Assembly: GCA_030540405.1 (NCBI GenBank)
Contig: JAUNWH010000008.1
Span: 1 to 64,000, forward strand
Length of the DNA stretch: 64,000 nt
Direction of reading: 5' to 3'
Source: Spirochaetales bacterium
GTDB lineage: Bacteria > Spirochaetota > Spirochaetia > Treponematales > Treponemataceae
A program made the position numbers and the translations under genes. The notes below the pieces were generated by a model. That model saw nothing but the letters and a program-made list of their open reading frames with translations. It was not told the DNA's origin and ran no database searches. Numbering within the stretch: the stretch's first letter is position 1; every line of letters begins with the position of its first letter. Shown here piece after piece: positions 35,274-42,865 of this stretch.

Positions 35274-36602
35274 TTATTCCTTGCTTTTGTTTTCAAATTT
35301 CGTGTAGCTTGAAAGGAATATAACATCAACATCGCCAATCGGACCGTTGCGCTGTTTTGCCACAATCAGTTTTCGTTCCTGAACCGGATTGTAGCCTTCG
35401 TTAGTTTCCTTATTATCGCTTCGTTTTCCGTGTATAAACATAACCATGTCAGCGTCCTGCTCAATCGAGCCTGAGCCTCTAAGCTGAGCAAGATTCGGCT
35501 CTTCACCTTCTGCGGCTCTGGCAACCTGGCACAAAACAACAATCGGAATTTCAAGCTCACGCGCAAGGCTTTTCAGGGACTTTGAAATTGCGGACTGCTG
35601 CTCAAAAAGCTGGGCATCTGGATTTTCACTTGTAATAAGTCCGATATAGTCAATAAAAATAATCTGGACTTTCTGGTTGACTTTCATGCGCCTTGCCATT
35701 GCACGCAAATCAAGGAGCTTCATGTTCGGCGTGTCAACAATATAAAGAGGCGCATTGAAACATTCTCCCGCCGCATCCTGAAGCTTTTTAAAATCTTCTA
35801 TTTTAAGCATTCCATTTCTAAGCTTTGTTCCGGGAATTCTCGCAATCTGAGAAAGAAGACGCTGCGCAATCTGATCTGCAGACATTTCCAAGCTGAAAAA
35901 TCCACACGGAATTCCGCGGTCAATCGCAATATTTTGCATCATGCTCAACGCAAGGGCGGTTTTTCCCATTGAAGGACGCGCACCGATTATAATCATTTCG
36001 CTATTCTGAAAACCGCTTGTCATGCTGTCAAGATCGTTAAGTCCAGACGGAATGCCGGAAAACGCATTTTTATTTTTGTAGCGCGTATCGATTATCTGAA
36101 TAACTTTTGGCACAACATCTTTCATTGCAAGAACTTGTGCAGACTGATTTATATCAGTTAGCTTGAAAATTTTCTGCTCTGCGTCTTCAAGAATAGAACG
36201 GCTTTCCTTTGTTTCGTCAAAACTAGATGCCTTTATTTCAGAGGAAATTTTTATAAGATTCCGCCGTGTTGACTGATCAAGGACAATTTTAGCGTAATAG
36301 TCAACATTCGCGCTTGTGGGAACAATGTCTGTTAGGGAAGAAATATAAGCGACTCCGCCTGCTGCCTCAAGTTTTCCATTTTTTGTAAGGTCGTCAACAA
36401 GAGTAAGCAAGTCGCCTTTTATTCCAGCTGAAAAAAGATGCATCAAGGATTCATAAATAAGCTGATTTTGCTGGCTGTAAAAATTTTCACTTCGCAAATA
36501 TGTTACAACATCGCTTACAGAACTCCAGTCCAGCAAAAGAGCACCAAGAACAGCCTGCTCTGCCTCAATATTGTGCGGAGGTATCTTATCTTTCAGATCC
36601 AT
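35274..36602 (-). CDS. dnaB: Replicative DNA helicase
   Basis: DnaB unwinds DNA at the fork. The 442-residue protein has the N-terminal primase-binding domain (about 5-150) and the RecA-like helicase with Walker A GARPSMGKT (207-215), Walker B IIFIDYIGLI, and GSIEQDADMVMFIHGKR. ATG 36602 is chosen because AGAGG sits 6 bp upstream; the frame extends to 36662 but would run into the rplI terminator. Confidence 0.95.
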   Translation of the reverse strand: MDLKDKIPPHNIEAEQAVLGALLLDWSSVSDVVTYLRSENFYSQQNQLIYESLMHLFSAGIKGDLLTLVDDLTKNGKLEAAGGVAYISSLTDIVPTSANVDYYAKIVLDQSTRRNLIKISSEIKASSFDETKESRSILEDAEQKIFKLTDINQSAQVLAMKDVVPKVIQIIDTRYKNKNAFSGIPSGLNDLDSMTSGFQNSEMIIIGARPSMGKTALALSMMQNIAIDRGIPCGFFSLEMSADQIAQRLLSQIARIPGTKLRNGMLKIEDFKKLQDAAGECFNAPLYIVDTPNMKLLDLRAMARRMKVNQKVQIIFIDYIGLITSENPDAQLFEQQSAISKSLKSLARELEIPIVVLCQVARAAEGEEPNLAQLRGSGSIEQDADMVMFIHGKRSDNKETNEGYNPVQERKLIVAKQRNGPIGDVDVIFLSSYTKFENKSKE

Positions 36603-36620
36603 TTTTCCTCTTTTACGTTT

Positions 36621-36650
36621 TTTATAAACCCTAAATAAAAAAAACCGCAA
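36621..36650 (-). promoter_or_regulatory. Candidate dnaB promoter overlapping the rplI terminator
   Basis: TTGCGG (36645-36650) and TATAAA (36621-36626) have an 18-bp spacer. The -35 box lies inside the right arm and loop edge of the rplI terminator, so termination and re-initiation share DNA. Confidence 0.45.
36624..36643 (-). repeat. 20-base sequence after rplI terminator, copy 1
   Basis: The plus-strand sequence ATAAACCCTAAATAAAAAAA is identical to 45448-45467. Both copies immediately follow a terminator stem of a ribosomal protein gene on the minus strand (rplI here, rpmE there). The non-A core is 13 bases long. Confidence 0.6.
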
Positions 36651-36668
36651 GAAAAATCTCACGGTTTT
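36641..36668 (-). terminator. Terminator of the rpsF-ssb-rpsR-rplI operon
   Basis: On the minus strand AAAACCG (36662-36668) pairs with CGGTTTT (36641-36647), with an inner AGA/TCT pairing, then an uninterrupted T tract. It lies 28 bp past the rplI stop. Confidence 0.75.
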
Positions 36669-36695
36669 ATTTTTTTTTCAAAGCAATTTCAGCTA

Positions 36696-37217
36696 TTACT
36701 CAGATTTTGCTTCTTCAGCTGGAGCTTCATCCTTTTTTGCAGTAGCTTCTTCTTTCTTAGCAGTTGCATCATCCTGAGATTTTACAGTAACTTTTACTTC
36801 AGCTACTGTAGTTTCATAAAGATGAACTTTTACAGAATAAGAGCCTGTATTTTTGATTGTGTGTCCAGGAATTTCAACCTTCTTGCGTTCAATCTCAAAT
36901 CCGCTCTTCTTGTAGAAGTCAGAAACTGTCTGGTTTGTAACAGCTCCGTACAATTTTCCATTGTTTCCAGCAGGCATAGAAATAACAACTTCAAGAGCTT
37001 CAAGTTTTTCCTTCAAACTCATGCTGTCCTTGCGCTTCTGTTCCTTGCGGGCCTCAATTTCAGCCTTTTTTGTAGCAAAATAAGCTTCTGTTTCAGGTGT
37101 GCATGGAACTGCAAGCATACGAGGGAAAAGATAGTTGCGGAAATATCCGTTTGCAACATTCTTTACATCACCCATTTCTCCAAGGTGTTTTACATCTTCA
37201 TTAAGAATTACTTTCAT
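36696..37217 (-). CDS. rplI: Ribosomal protein L9
   Basis: L9 binds 23S rRNA with its N-terminal domain and spans to the next ribosome. The 173-residue protein starts MKVILNEDVKHLGEMGDVKNVANGYFRNYL, residues 1-30, with the usual core (given here as KNVANGYFRNYL). The C-terminal domain ends at about 147. A Lys/Glu/Ala tail of about 25 residues with two similar ATAKK units is an extension beyond normal L9. It is the last gene of the rpsF operon. Confidence 0.95.
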   Translation of the reverse strand: MKVILNEDVKHLGEMGDVKNVANGYFRNYLFPRMLAVPCTPETEAYFATKKAEIEARKEQKRKDSMSLKEKLEALEVVISMPAGNNGKLYGAVTNQTVSDFYKKSGFEIERKKVEIPGHTIKNTGSYSVKVHLYETTVAEVKVTVKSQDDATAKKEEATAKKDEAPAEEAKSE

Positions 37218-37285
37218 TTTTCAAGCTCCTATAAAATTTTGATTTTACGCAGATCCACCAGGAGTTGGCTTCTCTGCTGAAAAAA

Positions 37286-37600
37286 TTAGTCTGCAACAAA
37301 AGGAAGAAGACAAATTGCACGCGCACGTTTAATTGCAGCTGCAACTTCTTTCTGATGTCTTGAGCAAGTTCCTGTTATGCGGCGTGGAAGAATCTTGCCA
37401 CGTTCTGTTGTAAAGCGGCGAAGTCCGTCCGCATCCTTGTAGTCAATTTTTCCCTTGTTTGCGCAAAAACGGCATACTTTCTTGTGAGAGAAAAATTTTC
37501 CTTTTCCACGAGCTCCGCGAACTTCGTCTTCACGTCCTGAATCCTGAAGCTGCTCCTGTGTTACATTTGTATTTTCGTTTACTTCTTTTTCGTCTGCCAT
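37286..37600 (-). CDS. rpsR: Ribosomal protein S18
   Basis: S18 pairs with S6 on the small subunit platform. The 104-residue protein has the core [35 protein letters not shown] and [11 protein letters not shown]. The first 32 residues are a charged extension not found in most S18 proteins, which are about 75 residues. The operon order rpsF-ssb-rpsR-rplI is the widespread bacterial one. Confidence 0.95.
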   Translation of the reverse strand: MADEKEVNENTNVTQEQLQDSGREDEVRGARGKGKFFSHKKVCRFCANKGKIDYKDADGLRRFTTERGKILPRRITGTCSRHQKEVAAAIKRARAICLLPFVAD

Positions 37601-37648
37601 AATATAGCTCCTGTTTTTAAGAGTTTTTTTTAAACTGCGGAAACCGAA

Positions 37649-38137
37649 TTAAAACGGAATATCCTCAGGGAAGCCTGCGTTGTCTCCGCCAAAAGCTTCT
37701 GAAGAAGGCTCGTATCCGCCGCCGGAAGACTGATTTTGAGAATAAGAAGCGCGCTGCTGATAACCCCCGAATGAATCAGAGCCGCCGCCATTTTGACTTC
37801 CAGAAGACCTAGAGCCCAAAAGCTCAACTGAATCAGCAAGAATATTTACCCTGCTGAATTTCTGCCCGTCTTTTTCCCATCTGTCCTGGCGTAGAGAACC
37901 TTGAACCGCAATTTGTGTTCCTTTTGTAAGATAAGGCTTGATACCTTCCGCGCCTTTTCCGAAATATGAAACATCGAAAAAGTTAGCCTCGCTGATCCAC
38001 TGATCTCCGTCTTTCTTGCTGCGGTTTACAGCAATAGAAATTGAAGCTACAGCAGTTCCGCTGTTAAGATACCTTAATTCTGCGTCTCTTGTAAGCCTTC
38101 CTACAATAACAACGCTGTTTATATCAGAATTCGCCAT
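37649..38137 (-). CDS. ssb: Single-stranded DNA-binding protein
   Basis: SSB coats single-stranded DNA and recruits replication and repair proteins. The 162-residue protein has an OB fold (1-110, with VVIVGRLTRDAELRY and VQGSLRQDRWEKDG), a Gly/Ser/Gln-rich linker (about 112-150) and the acidic tip EDIPF that binds partners. Confidence 0.95.
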   Translation of the reverse strand: MANSDINSVVIVGRLTRDAELRYLNSGTAVASISIAVNRSKKDGDQWISEANFFDVSYFGKGAEGIKPYLTKGTQIAVQGSLRQDRWEKDGQKFSRVNILADSVELLGSRSSGSQNGGGSDSFGGYQQRASYSQNQSSGGGYEPSSEAFGGDNAGFPEDIPF

Positions 38138-38161
38138 AATCTACTCCGGAATTTTTTTGTC

Positions 38162-38452
38162 TTATACGTTCTTTGATTCGATTAAAACAAAAAGATATTT
38201 CAAAAGATTGTTGTTGAATTTGAATTTACCGTCAAGTTCAATGATTTTAGCAGGATTCAATTTCACTGTAAAAAGAACGAAGTGTCCGCGCTTCTGCTTT
38301 TTTACTTCGTATGTAAGATCACGGTCGCCGAAAACTTCCTCTTTTTCGATTTCTGCGCCGAAACTTGCAAGGTCAGCTCTAAGAGCTTCAAGGCCGGCCT
38401 TAGATTTTTCTTCCTCTAAAGGAAAGATTGTCATAAGTTCATACTTTCTCAT
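38162..38452 (-). CDS. rpsF: Ribosomal protein S6
   Basis: The 96-residue protein starts MRKYELMTIFPLEEEKSKAG and has the LTYEVKKQKRGHFVLF core of S6, without a long acidic tail. AAGGAGA lies upstream of the ATG. It is the first gene of the rpsF-ssb-rpsR-rplI operon and has a structured leader. Confidence 0.95.
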   Translation of the reverse strand: MRKYELMTIFPLEEEKSKAGLEALRADLASFGAEIEKEEVFGDRDLTYEVKKQKRGHFVLFTVKLNPAKIIELDGKFKFNNNLLKYLFVLIESKNV

Positions 38453-38505
38453 CGTATGTTTCTCCTTATGGTCAGAATGGGAGCCGCATACGCAACTCCA
38501 AGGGG
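38453..38505 (-). promoter_or_regulatory. rpsF leader with hairpin, possible S6:S18 autoregulation
   Basis: The transcript of about 53 nt before rpsF holds an 8-bp hairpin including two G-U pairs (38492-38499 with 38480-38487, a 4-nt loop), followed by AAGGAGA. Many bacteria have an mRNA structure here bound by the S6:S18 complex. I see a CGG within the 3' arm but cannot show that it matches that motif. Confidence 0.35.
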
Positions 38506-38511
38506 TAATTG

Positions 38512-38540
38512 ATATTAGCAGTTTTTGTATGGATAGTCAA
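38512..38540 (-). promoter_or_regulatory. Promoter of the rpsF operon
   Basis: TTGACT (38535-38540) and TAATAT (38512-38517) are 17 bp apart on the minus strand. Confidence 0.8.
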
Positions 38541-38709
38541 CGAAAGTTCAAAAAAGTTCAGTATTTTTTAGAAAAATTTAATTTTGCACTAGAGTTTTTA
38601 TAAATATTCAAGTATACTTCCGCTTATTGCATTTTGAAAAATGCTAGGCCTATTGTTTTTTAGAGTCCGGGGCAATTTCAAAACTTTTTACATTTATGGA
38701 GAAAAAAAA

Positions 38710-38988
38710 ATGAACAAAGCTGAACTTATTGAAAAAATGGCAAAATCAACAGGATTGCCAAAAAAAGACACAGAAAGCGCGCTCAAATCATTTCTTGAGA
38801 TTGTCTCAAAGGAACTTGAAAAAGGACATGACGTGCAGCTCATTGGATTCGGAACATTCACAGTTGGAAAAAGAGCCGCAAGAGAAGGACGCAACCCTGC
38901 AACTGGAGAAACAATTAAAATCGCAGCTTCAAAAACACCAAAATTCAAGCCAGGAAAAGCCCTCAAAGACCGCCTGAACAAAAAATAA
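38710..38988 (+). CDS. hup: HU-family DNA-binding protein
   Basis: HU bends and compacts DNA. The 92-residue protein has the start MNKAELIEKMA, the GFGTFTVGKRAAREGRNP arm and the ending PKFKPGKALKDRLNKK. ATG 38710 has GGAG 9 bp upstream; an in-frame start at 38641 would add 23 residues without homology. A TATACT at 38613-38618 with a weak TAGAGT 17 bp upstream may be its promoter. Confidence 0.94.
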   Translation: MNKAELIEKMAKSTGLPKKDTESALKSFLEIVSKELEKGHDVQLIGFGTFTVGKRAAREGRNPATGETIKIAASKTPKFKPGKALKDRLNKK

Positions 38989-39162
38989 AAAGTAAATTTC
39001 AAAAGTTTTTGCAATTCATGGGAAAAAATTTCAATGTTTTGCAAAAACGCCCTTTCCCTTCAAATTAAAATAATCAAAAAAAACATTTTACTTAAACCAG
39101 CAATTTAATCAGCGTTCAATTTTGCAATTGCAGATTTCTTCTTCTCACTTAAACTGCAAGTA

Positions 39163-39168
39163 TAAAAT
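39163..39168 (+). promoter_or_regulatory. -10 box of the HTH regulator gene, leaderless geometry
   Basis: TAAAAT is followed by 6 nt and then the ATG at 39175. There is no Shine-Dalgarno sequence. No good -35 is seen at 17 bp. Confidence 0.4.
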
Positions 39169-39174
39169 TGCCTC

Positions 39175-39519
39175 ATGGACAAACCTAGGGATTTATGCAA
39201 AATTTTGGGCGCAAACATCCGCTGTTACAGAATAAAACTAAAAATGACGCAGGAGGAGCTGGCTGAAAAAGCAGGAATAACATCAGTTGGAATTTCAAAA
39301 ATTGAAACAGGAAAAACTTGGCCTAAAAAAGAAACCATAGAAAAGTTTCTGGAAATTTTAGAAGTAAAGCCGTTTCAGTTATTCACGGAAACAAAAGAAG
39401 ACTTTATAAAATACAAAAACATCGTTACAGAAACAATATCCGAGCTAGTTGACAAAACTTTTTCCGAGCAGAAAAACACTTCCAAAAGAAACAGAAAAAA
39501 TTTCAAGCTAAAACATTAA
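39175..39519 (+). CDS. XRE-family HTH regulator
   Basis: The 114-residue protein has a Cro/CI-type helix-turn-helix (about 12-68, KMTQEELAEKAGITSVGISK with a TGKTWPKKETIEKFL continuation). A short helical tail and a Lys/Arg-rich end follow. It should bind DNA as a dimer; its targets are unknown. It is alone in its transcript, just upstream of the tRNA-Val/Pro pair. Confidence 0.85.
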   Translation: MDKPRDLCKILGANIRCYRIKLKMTQEELAEKAGITSVGISKIETGKTWPKKETIEKFLEILEVKPFQLFTETKEDFIKYKNIVTETISELVDKTFSEQKNTSKRNRKNFKLKH

Positions 39520-39545
39520 TTTTTGAGTTTTTTCATATTTTTCTA

Positions 39546-39574
39546 TTGACAAAAAAATGATGAATTGCTAATAT
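39546..39574 (+). promoter_or_regulatory. Promoter of the tRNA-Val/tRNA-Pro unit
   Basis: TTGACA (39546-39551) and TAATAT (39569-39574) are separated by exactly 17 bp, ending 15 bp before tRNA-Val. Confidence 0.9.
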
Positions 39575-39589
39575 AGCGACACTTGAAAC

Positions 39590-39663
39590 GGGCTCTTAGC
39601 TCAGCTGGTACGAGCGTCTGGTTTACACCCAGAATGTCGGGGGTTCGATCCCCTCAGAGCCCA
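39590..39663 (+). tRNA. tRNA-Val (anticodon TAC)
   Basis: The acceptor GGGCTCT pairs fully with AGAGCCC, and the anticodon loop TTTACAC is closed by TCTGG/CCAGA, giving TAC. The T arm contains GTTCGATC. The discriminator is A; CCA is not encoded. It is followed 8 bp later by tRNA-Pro. Confidence 0.96.
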
Positions 39664-39671
39664 TTTCGTTT

Positions 39672-39747
<76 letters not shown>

Positions 39748-39749
39748 AA

Positions 39750-39780
39750 AGGCTTGTCTGATTTTGACAAGTCTTTTTTT
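39750..39780 (+). terminator. Terminator of the tRNA-Val/tRNA-Pro unit
   Basis: AGGCTTGTC (39750-39758) pairs with GACAAGTCT (39766-39774), including one G-U pair, with a 7-nt loop and then a T tract. Confidence 0.9.
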
Positions 39781-39872
39781 ATTTTAAATTGATTTTCTTT
39801 AAATAAAAATAGCTGCCTGGAATTTCTTATATTAAAAAAAATTTCAGACAGCCAAATATTTCCAAAAAAATT

Positions 39873-40749
39873 TTATTCTGTTATATCAATGCTGGAGATT
39901 TTATAAGTCATCGAATATTCATCAAAATTTATCCTAGAAATTTTTCCTGTGATTTCAATTAGCGAATCAGGTTTGAAGTCAATCACTTCATCATTGTTGC
40001 TGTAATAGTTTACAATAATTGGGTCGAGTTTCTTGTCAAGCGGAACATATAAACAAGAAACTTTGTAAAAATAATTTTCAGCACTACTTTCATCAACAGA
40101 AGAAACTAGAACTTTGGCTTTCATAGAATTCCCTTCAACGGTCTTTTTAAACCAAAGCTTTGCCTTGTTGTTAGAAGAAGTTGAAGCCACAGACTGCTGC
40201 ACATTGAAATCAGTGTAAGCCTTGTTTTCAAATTCAGCATATTCTTCATCAGGAATATTCAAATTCTTGGAAATTTCATCTGCGATCATTTTGTTCAGCT
40301 TCGATTTTCCAGATGAAGTCGCTTCAATCCACTCGCCTTTCGGATTTCCATTTTTATCAGAATTGCAAGTAGAAAGCTTTTTTTGTTTCAACTGAAAAAT
40401 GATTTTCATTTACGCTGATGTCAATTTCAGAATCCTGACACTGAAGAACTCCAAGCGGACCTTTCATAATTATTTTCTGGGAAATCGTATACGTTCCCGC
40501 ATCGAAATCCGCCTTTGAAAGATACATAACGCCATCAGATTTTTCCAAATCAGAACCGTCAGAATACATAACTGCAAAAATCGCCGGAAGAATTTCTCTT
40601 CGTTCAGGAACAGTTCCTTCAGCAGCTTTTGCATTTCCAGAAAGAGCGGAAAGTTTTTTGCCCAAACTTCCAAGACCGCTGCCTTTTGCACAAACAGCCG
40701 TCAGACAAAACACCTAAATCACAACCGATGCAACAAATGTTCTTTTCAT
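39873..40749 (-). pseudogene. Exported protein gene broken by a nonsense codon and a frameshift
   Basis: A clear start exists: AAGGAG, then ATG at 40749 and a signal peptide MKRTFVASVVI-stop-VFCLTAVCAKGSG. The TAG at 40714-40716 is codon 12, inside the hydrophobic core. The frame then continues through GSLGKKLSALSGN and a beta-rich region until the plus-strand T7 tract at 40378-40384 (A7 in the mRNA). There the frame shifts by one: VETKK continues as LSTCNSDKNGNPKGEW in the next frame, ending at 39873. Without the lesions it would be about 290 residues. TTGACA at 40801-40806 suggests the promoter -35 survives. I do not recognise the family. Both lesions would need correction for expression, so a pseudogene is most likely; sequencing error at the A7 tract is possible for one of them. 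Confidence 0.8.
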
Positions 40750-40849
40750 AAAAAACTCCTTGTAAATTTAAAAAGTTATCAATCCCCCTCGCCTGCAATT
40801 TGTCAAGCACCAAAGAAAAATAATTTTTGGAATTTTTCAGTTTTTCCTA

Positions 40850-40878
40850 TTGACATAAATAATAAAAAAGCATATAGT
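40850..40878 (+). promoter_or_regulatory. Promoter of tRNA-Phe
   Basis: TTGACA (40850-40855) and TATAGT (40873-40878) are 17 bp apart, ending 14 bp before the tRNA. Confidence 0.9.
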
Positions 40879-40892
40879 CTTATACATCAATT

Positions 40893-40965
40893 GCCGGTGT
40901 AGCTCAGCTGGTAGAGCGGAGGACTGAAAATCCTTATGTCGTCAGTTCGATTCTGACCGCTGGCA
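40893..40965 (+). tRNA. tRNA-Phe (anticodon GAA)
   Basis: The anticodon loop CTGAAAA gives GAA. The D arm AGCTCAGCTGGTAGAGC and T arm AGTTCGATTCT are normal. The acceptor GCCGGTG pairs with CGCTGGC with two G-U pairs. The discriminator is A; CCA is not encoded. Confidence 0.96.
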
Positions 40966-40970
40966 ATTCA

Positions 40971-40998
40971 AGCACTCTTTTACAGGGTGCTTTTTTTA
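40971..40998 (+). terminator. Terminator of tRNA-Phe
   Basis: AGCACTC (40971-40977) pairs with GGGTGCT (40985-40991), one pair being G-U, with a 7-nt loop and then a run of T. Confidence 0.88.
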
Positions 40999-41016
40999 TT
41001 TTTACGGAAATTCACA

Positions 41017-41193
41017 ATGGATGATGAAGAATATTATTCTGCAATAAGGAAGCAATACTCGCCTGTTTTTTACAAGCCAAAAAAGCAGAAATTTTCAGAG
41101 TGGAATTCTTTTCATGGAAGAGAAGATGCTGAAATGCTGAACGAGCGTGAACGGGAAAAAGAAACTCCGCCCGAAAGCAACACAGAAAACTAA
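41017..41193 (+). CDS. Small hypothetical protein, 58 residues
   Basis: The predicted protein begins MDDEEYYSAIRKQYSPVF and is strongly charged, with a Lys/Glu-rich end and no membrane segment. It starts just after the tRNA-Phe terminator, with at best a weak ACGGA ribosome-binding site. The composition looks like protein rather than chance, but no family is recognised and expression is unproven. Confidence 0.4.
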   Translation: MDDEEYYSAIRKQYSPVFYKPKKQKFSEWNSFHGREDAEMLNEREREKETPPESNTEN

Positions 41194-41237
41194 AAACTTT
41201 TTCCATAAAAAGAATTTATTTTTTTTGACATAAATTA

Positions 41238-41243
41238 TATAAT
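41238..41243 (+). promoter_or_regulatory. -10 box of the LD-carboxypeptidase gene, leaderless geometry
   Basis: A perfect TATAAT is followed by 6 nt and then ATG at 41250. There is no Shine-Dalgarno sequence. The -35 position (TTTATT at 41215-41220, 17 bp) is weak. Confidence 0.5.
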
Positions 41244-41249
41244 TGCAGA

Positions 41250-42287
41250 ATGGACATAAGAATTCCGCCTTCAATAAAAAAAGGCTGCACAATTGCTGTA
41301 ACAGCTCCTTCTTTTGGATGCACAACAGAGCCTTACACTTCCCGCTTTAATTTTGCAAAGGAAAAATTCGAATCCCTTGGCTACAAAATTTCCGCTGGCA
41401 AAACTGTATTCAAAAGCGACGGAAAAGGAATTTCAACAGATCCAAAAATGGCGGCAAAAGAACTCGAAGAATTTTATTGTTCAGATGAAAATTCCGCAGT
41501 TATTTCCGCAGGCGGCGGAGAACTGATGTGCGAAACGGCTGGCTTCATTGACTTTGAAAAAATCGCAGCCTCAAAGCCAAAATGGTTCATGGGATATTCC
41601 GACAACACAAATTTTATATTTCCTTTAGTAACAAAATGCAAAGTCGCTGCAATTTACGGACCGACAATCACAGGTTTTGGAAAAAAATGGCAAAAGCCTG
41701 AACTTTATTCGCTTGGACTTTTGGAAGGAAATATAAAAGAAATTTCGGGATTTGAAAAATTTCAGCTTCCGCAGAACGACAGCGATTCAACAGAAAACCT
41801 TGAAAATTTAACTTACAATCTTACAGAAAAAAAAATCCTCAAACTTTTTCCAGAAAAATCTGATTCAGTAAAAATGGAAGGAATTCTTTTAGGAGGCTGC
41901 CTCGATGTTCTTTCGAATTTGTGCGGAACAAAACTTGACAATGTAAAAGAATTCAACCGCGGCTCAGAAAAAATTATCTGGATTCTTGAAAGTTGCGACG
42001 GAAATCCAGCTGAAATCAGGCGGCAAGTCTGGCACTTGAAAAACGCCGGCTGGTTTGAAAAAGCTTCAGGATTTATAATCGGACGTCCGCTCGCCTCGCT
42101 TGGAAAAGAAATTTTTGGAATAAACCAGTACAACGCCGTTACAGACCTGCTTTCAGAATTTAACCTTCCAATAATAATGGACGCTGACATTGGGCACGTA
42201 GATCCGGCAGTTCCAGTTGCGATGGGAATTTATGCGGAAGTTTTTGCAGACAGAAATGATTTTACAATAAAATACAAATGGAGCTGA
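41250..42287 (+). CDS. LD-carboxypeptidase, peptidase family S66
   Basis: S66 peptidases remove the terminal D-alanine from tetrapeptide wall fragments (LdcA) or cleave related amide bonds (MccF, microcin C7 resistance). The 345-residue protein has the serine nucleophile S117 in FMGYSDNTN, the WILESCDGNPAE glutamate block and the DIGHVDPAVPVAMG histidine block. At this length it could be either subgroup. The GNAT gene follows, its ATG 5 bp beyond the stop, so the two are co-transcribed. Confidence 0.88.
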   Translation: MDIRIPPSIKKGCTIAVTAPSFGCTTEPYTSRFNFAKEKFESLGYKISAGKTVFKSDGKGISTDPKMAAKELEEFYCSDENSAVISAGGGELMCETAGFIDFEKIAASKPKWFMGYSDNTNFIFPLVTKCKVAAIYGPTITGFGKKWQKPELYSLGLLEGNIKEISGFEKFQLPQNDSDSTENLENLTYNLTEKKILKLFPEKSDSVKMEGILLGGCLDVLSNLCGTKLDNVKEFNRGSEKIIWILESCDGNPAEIRRQVWHLKNAGWFEKASGFIIGRPLASLGKEIFGINQYNAVTDLLSEFNLPIIMDADIGHVDPAVPVAMGIYAEVFADRNDFTIKYKWS

Positions 42288-42292
42288 TCTAC

Positions 42293-42847
42293 ATGGAAAA
42301 TTTTTCAATTAGAATCGCGGAAGAAAAAGACACAAAAGAAATTCACGACATTTACGATTATTACGTAAAAAATACAGTTATAACTTTTTCAACTGAAAAT
42401 CCAACTGTTGAAGAATACAAAAAGCAAATCGCGGAAACAAAAAAAATTTATCCTTATTTTGTCGCGCAAGATTCAAATGGAAAAATTTTGGGATTTATCT
42501 ACGGACATCAGCTAAGACCGCACGAATCTTACAAATGGAACGTTGAATCCACGGTTTATCTTTCTCCAGACACTCCAAAAAGATGTGGAATCGGAACTGC
42601 GCTTTATAAAAAATTCATAGAAACACTTTCGCGCCAAGGATTTAAATATGTCTACGGCGTAATAACTTCAGAAAACAAAGTAAGTGTTTCAATGCACAAA
42701 AAACTTGGATTCAAGGAAATCGGAAATTTTCCAAACGCAGGAAACAAAAATGGAAAATGGTACGGAATTTCATGGATGCAAATGCAGCTTGGTGAAATAT
42801 CAGAAAATCCAAAAGAGCCGATTCCATTTTCAGAATTTAAAATTTAA
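42293..42847 (+). CDS. GNAT acetyltransferase (phosphinothricin acetyltransferase-like)
   Basis: The 184-residue protein has the N-terminal IRIAEEKDTKEIHDIYDYYV pattern and the acetyl-CoA loop RCGIGTAL of the Pat/YncA group, ending in the KLGFKEIG and WMQM pattern. Such enzymes acetylate small amines; the substrate here is unknown. ATG 42293 is chosen because GGAG lies 10 bp upstream; the in-frame ATG at 42278 overlaps the previous stop. Confidence 0.85.
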   Translation: MENFSIRIAEEKDTKEIHDIYDYYVKNTVITFSTENPTVEEYKKQIAETKKIYPYFVAQDSNGKILGFIYGHQLRPHESYKWNVESTVYLSPDTPKRCGIGTALYKKFIETLSRQGFKYVYGVITSENKVSVSMHKKLGFKEIGNFPNAGNKNGKWYGISWMQMQLGEISENPKEPIPFSEFKI

Positions 42848-42865
42848 CTGGAGAAAACTACTATT

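Noticed and set aside
38600-38640. Second regulatory RNA upstream of hup
   Set aside because: A GCATTTT/AAAATGC inverted repeat is present nearby (38629-38644), but it is AT-rich and small with no other support.
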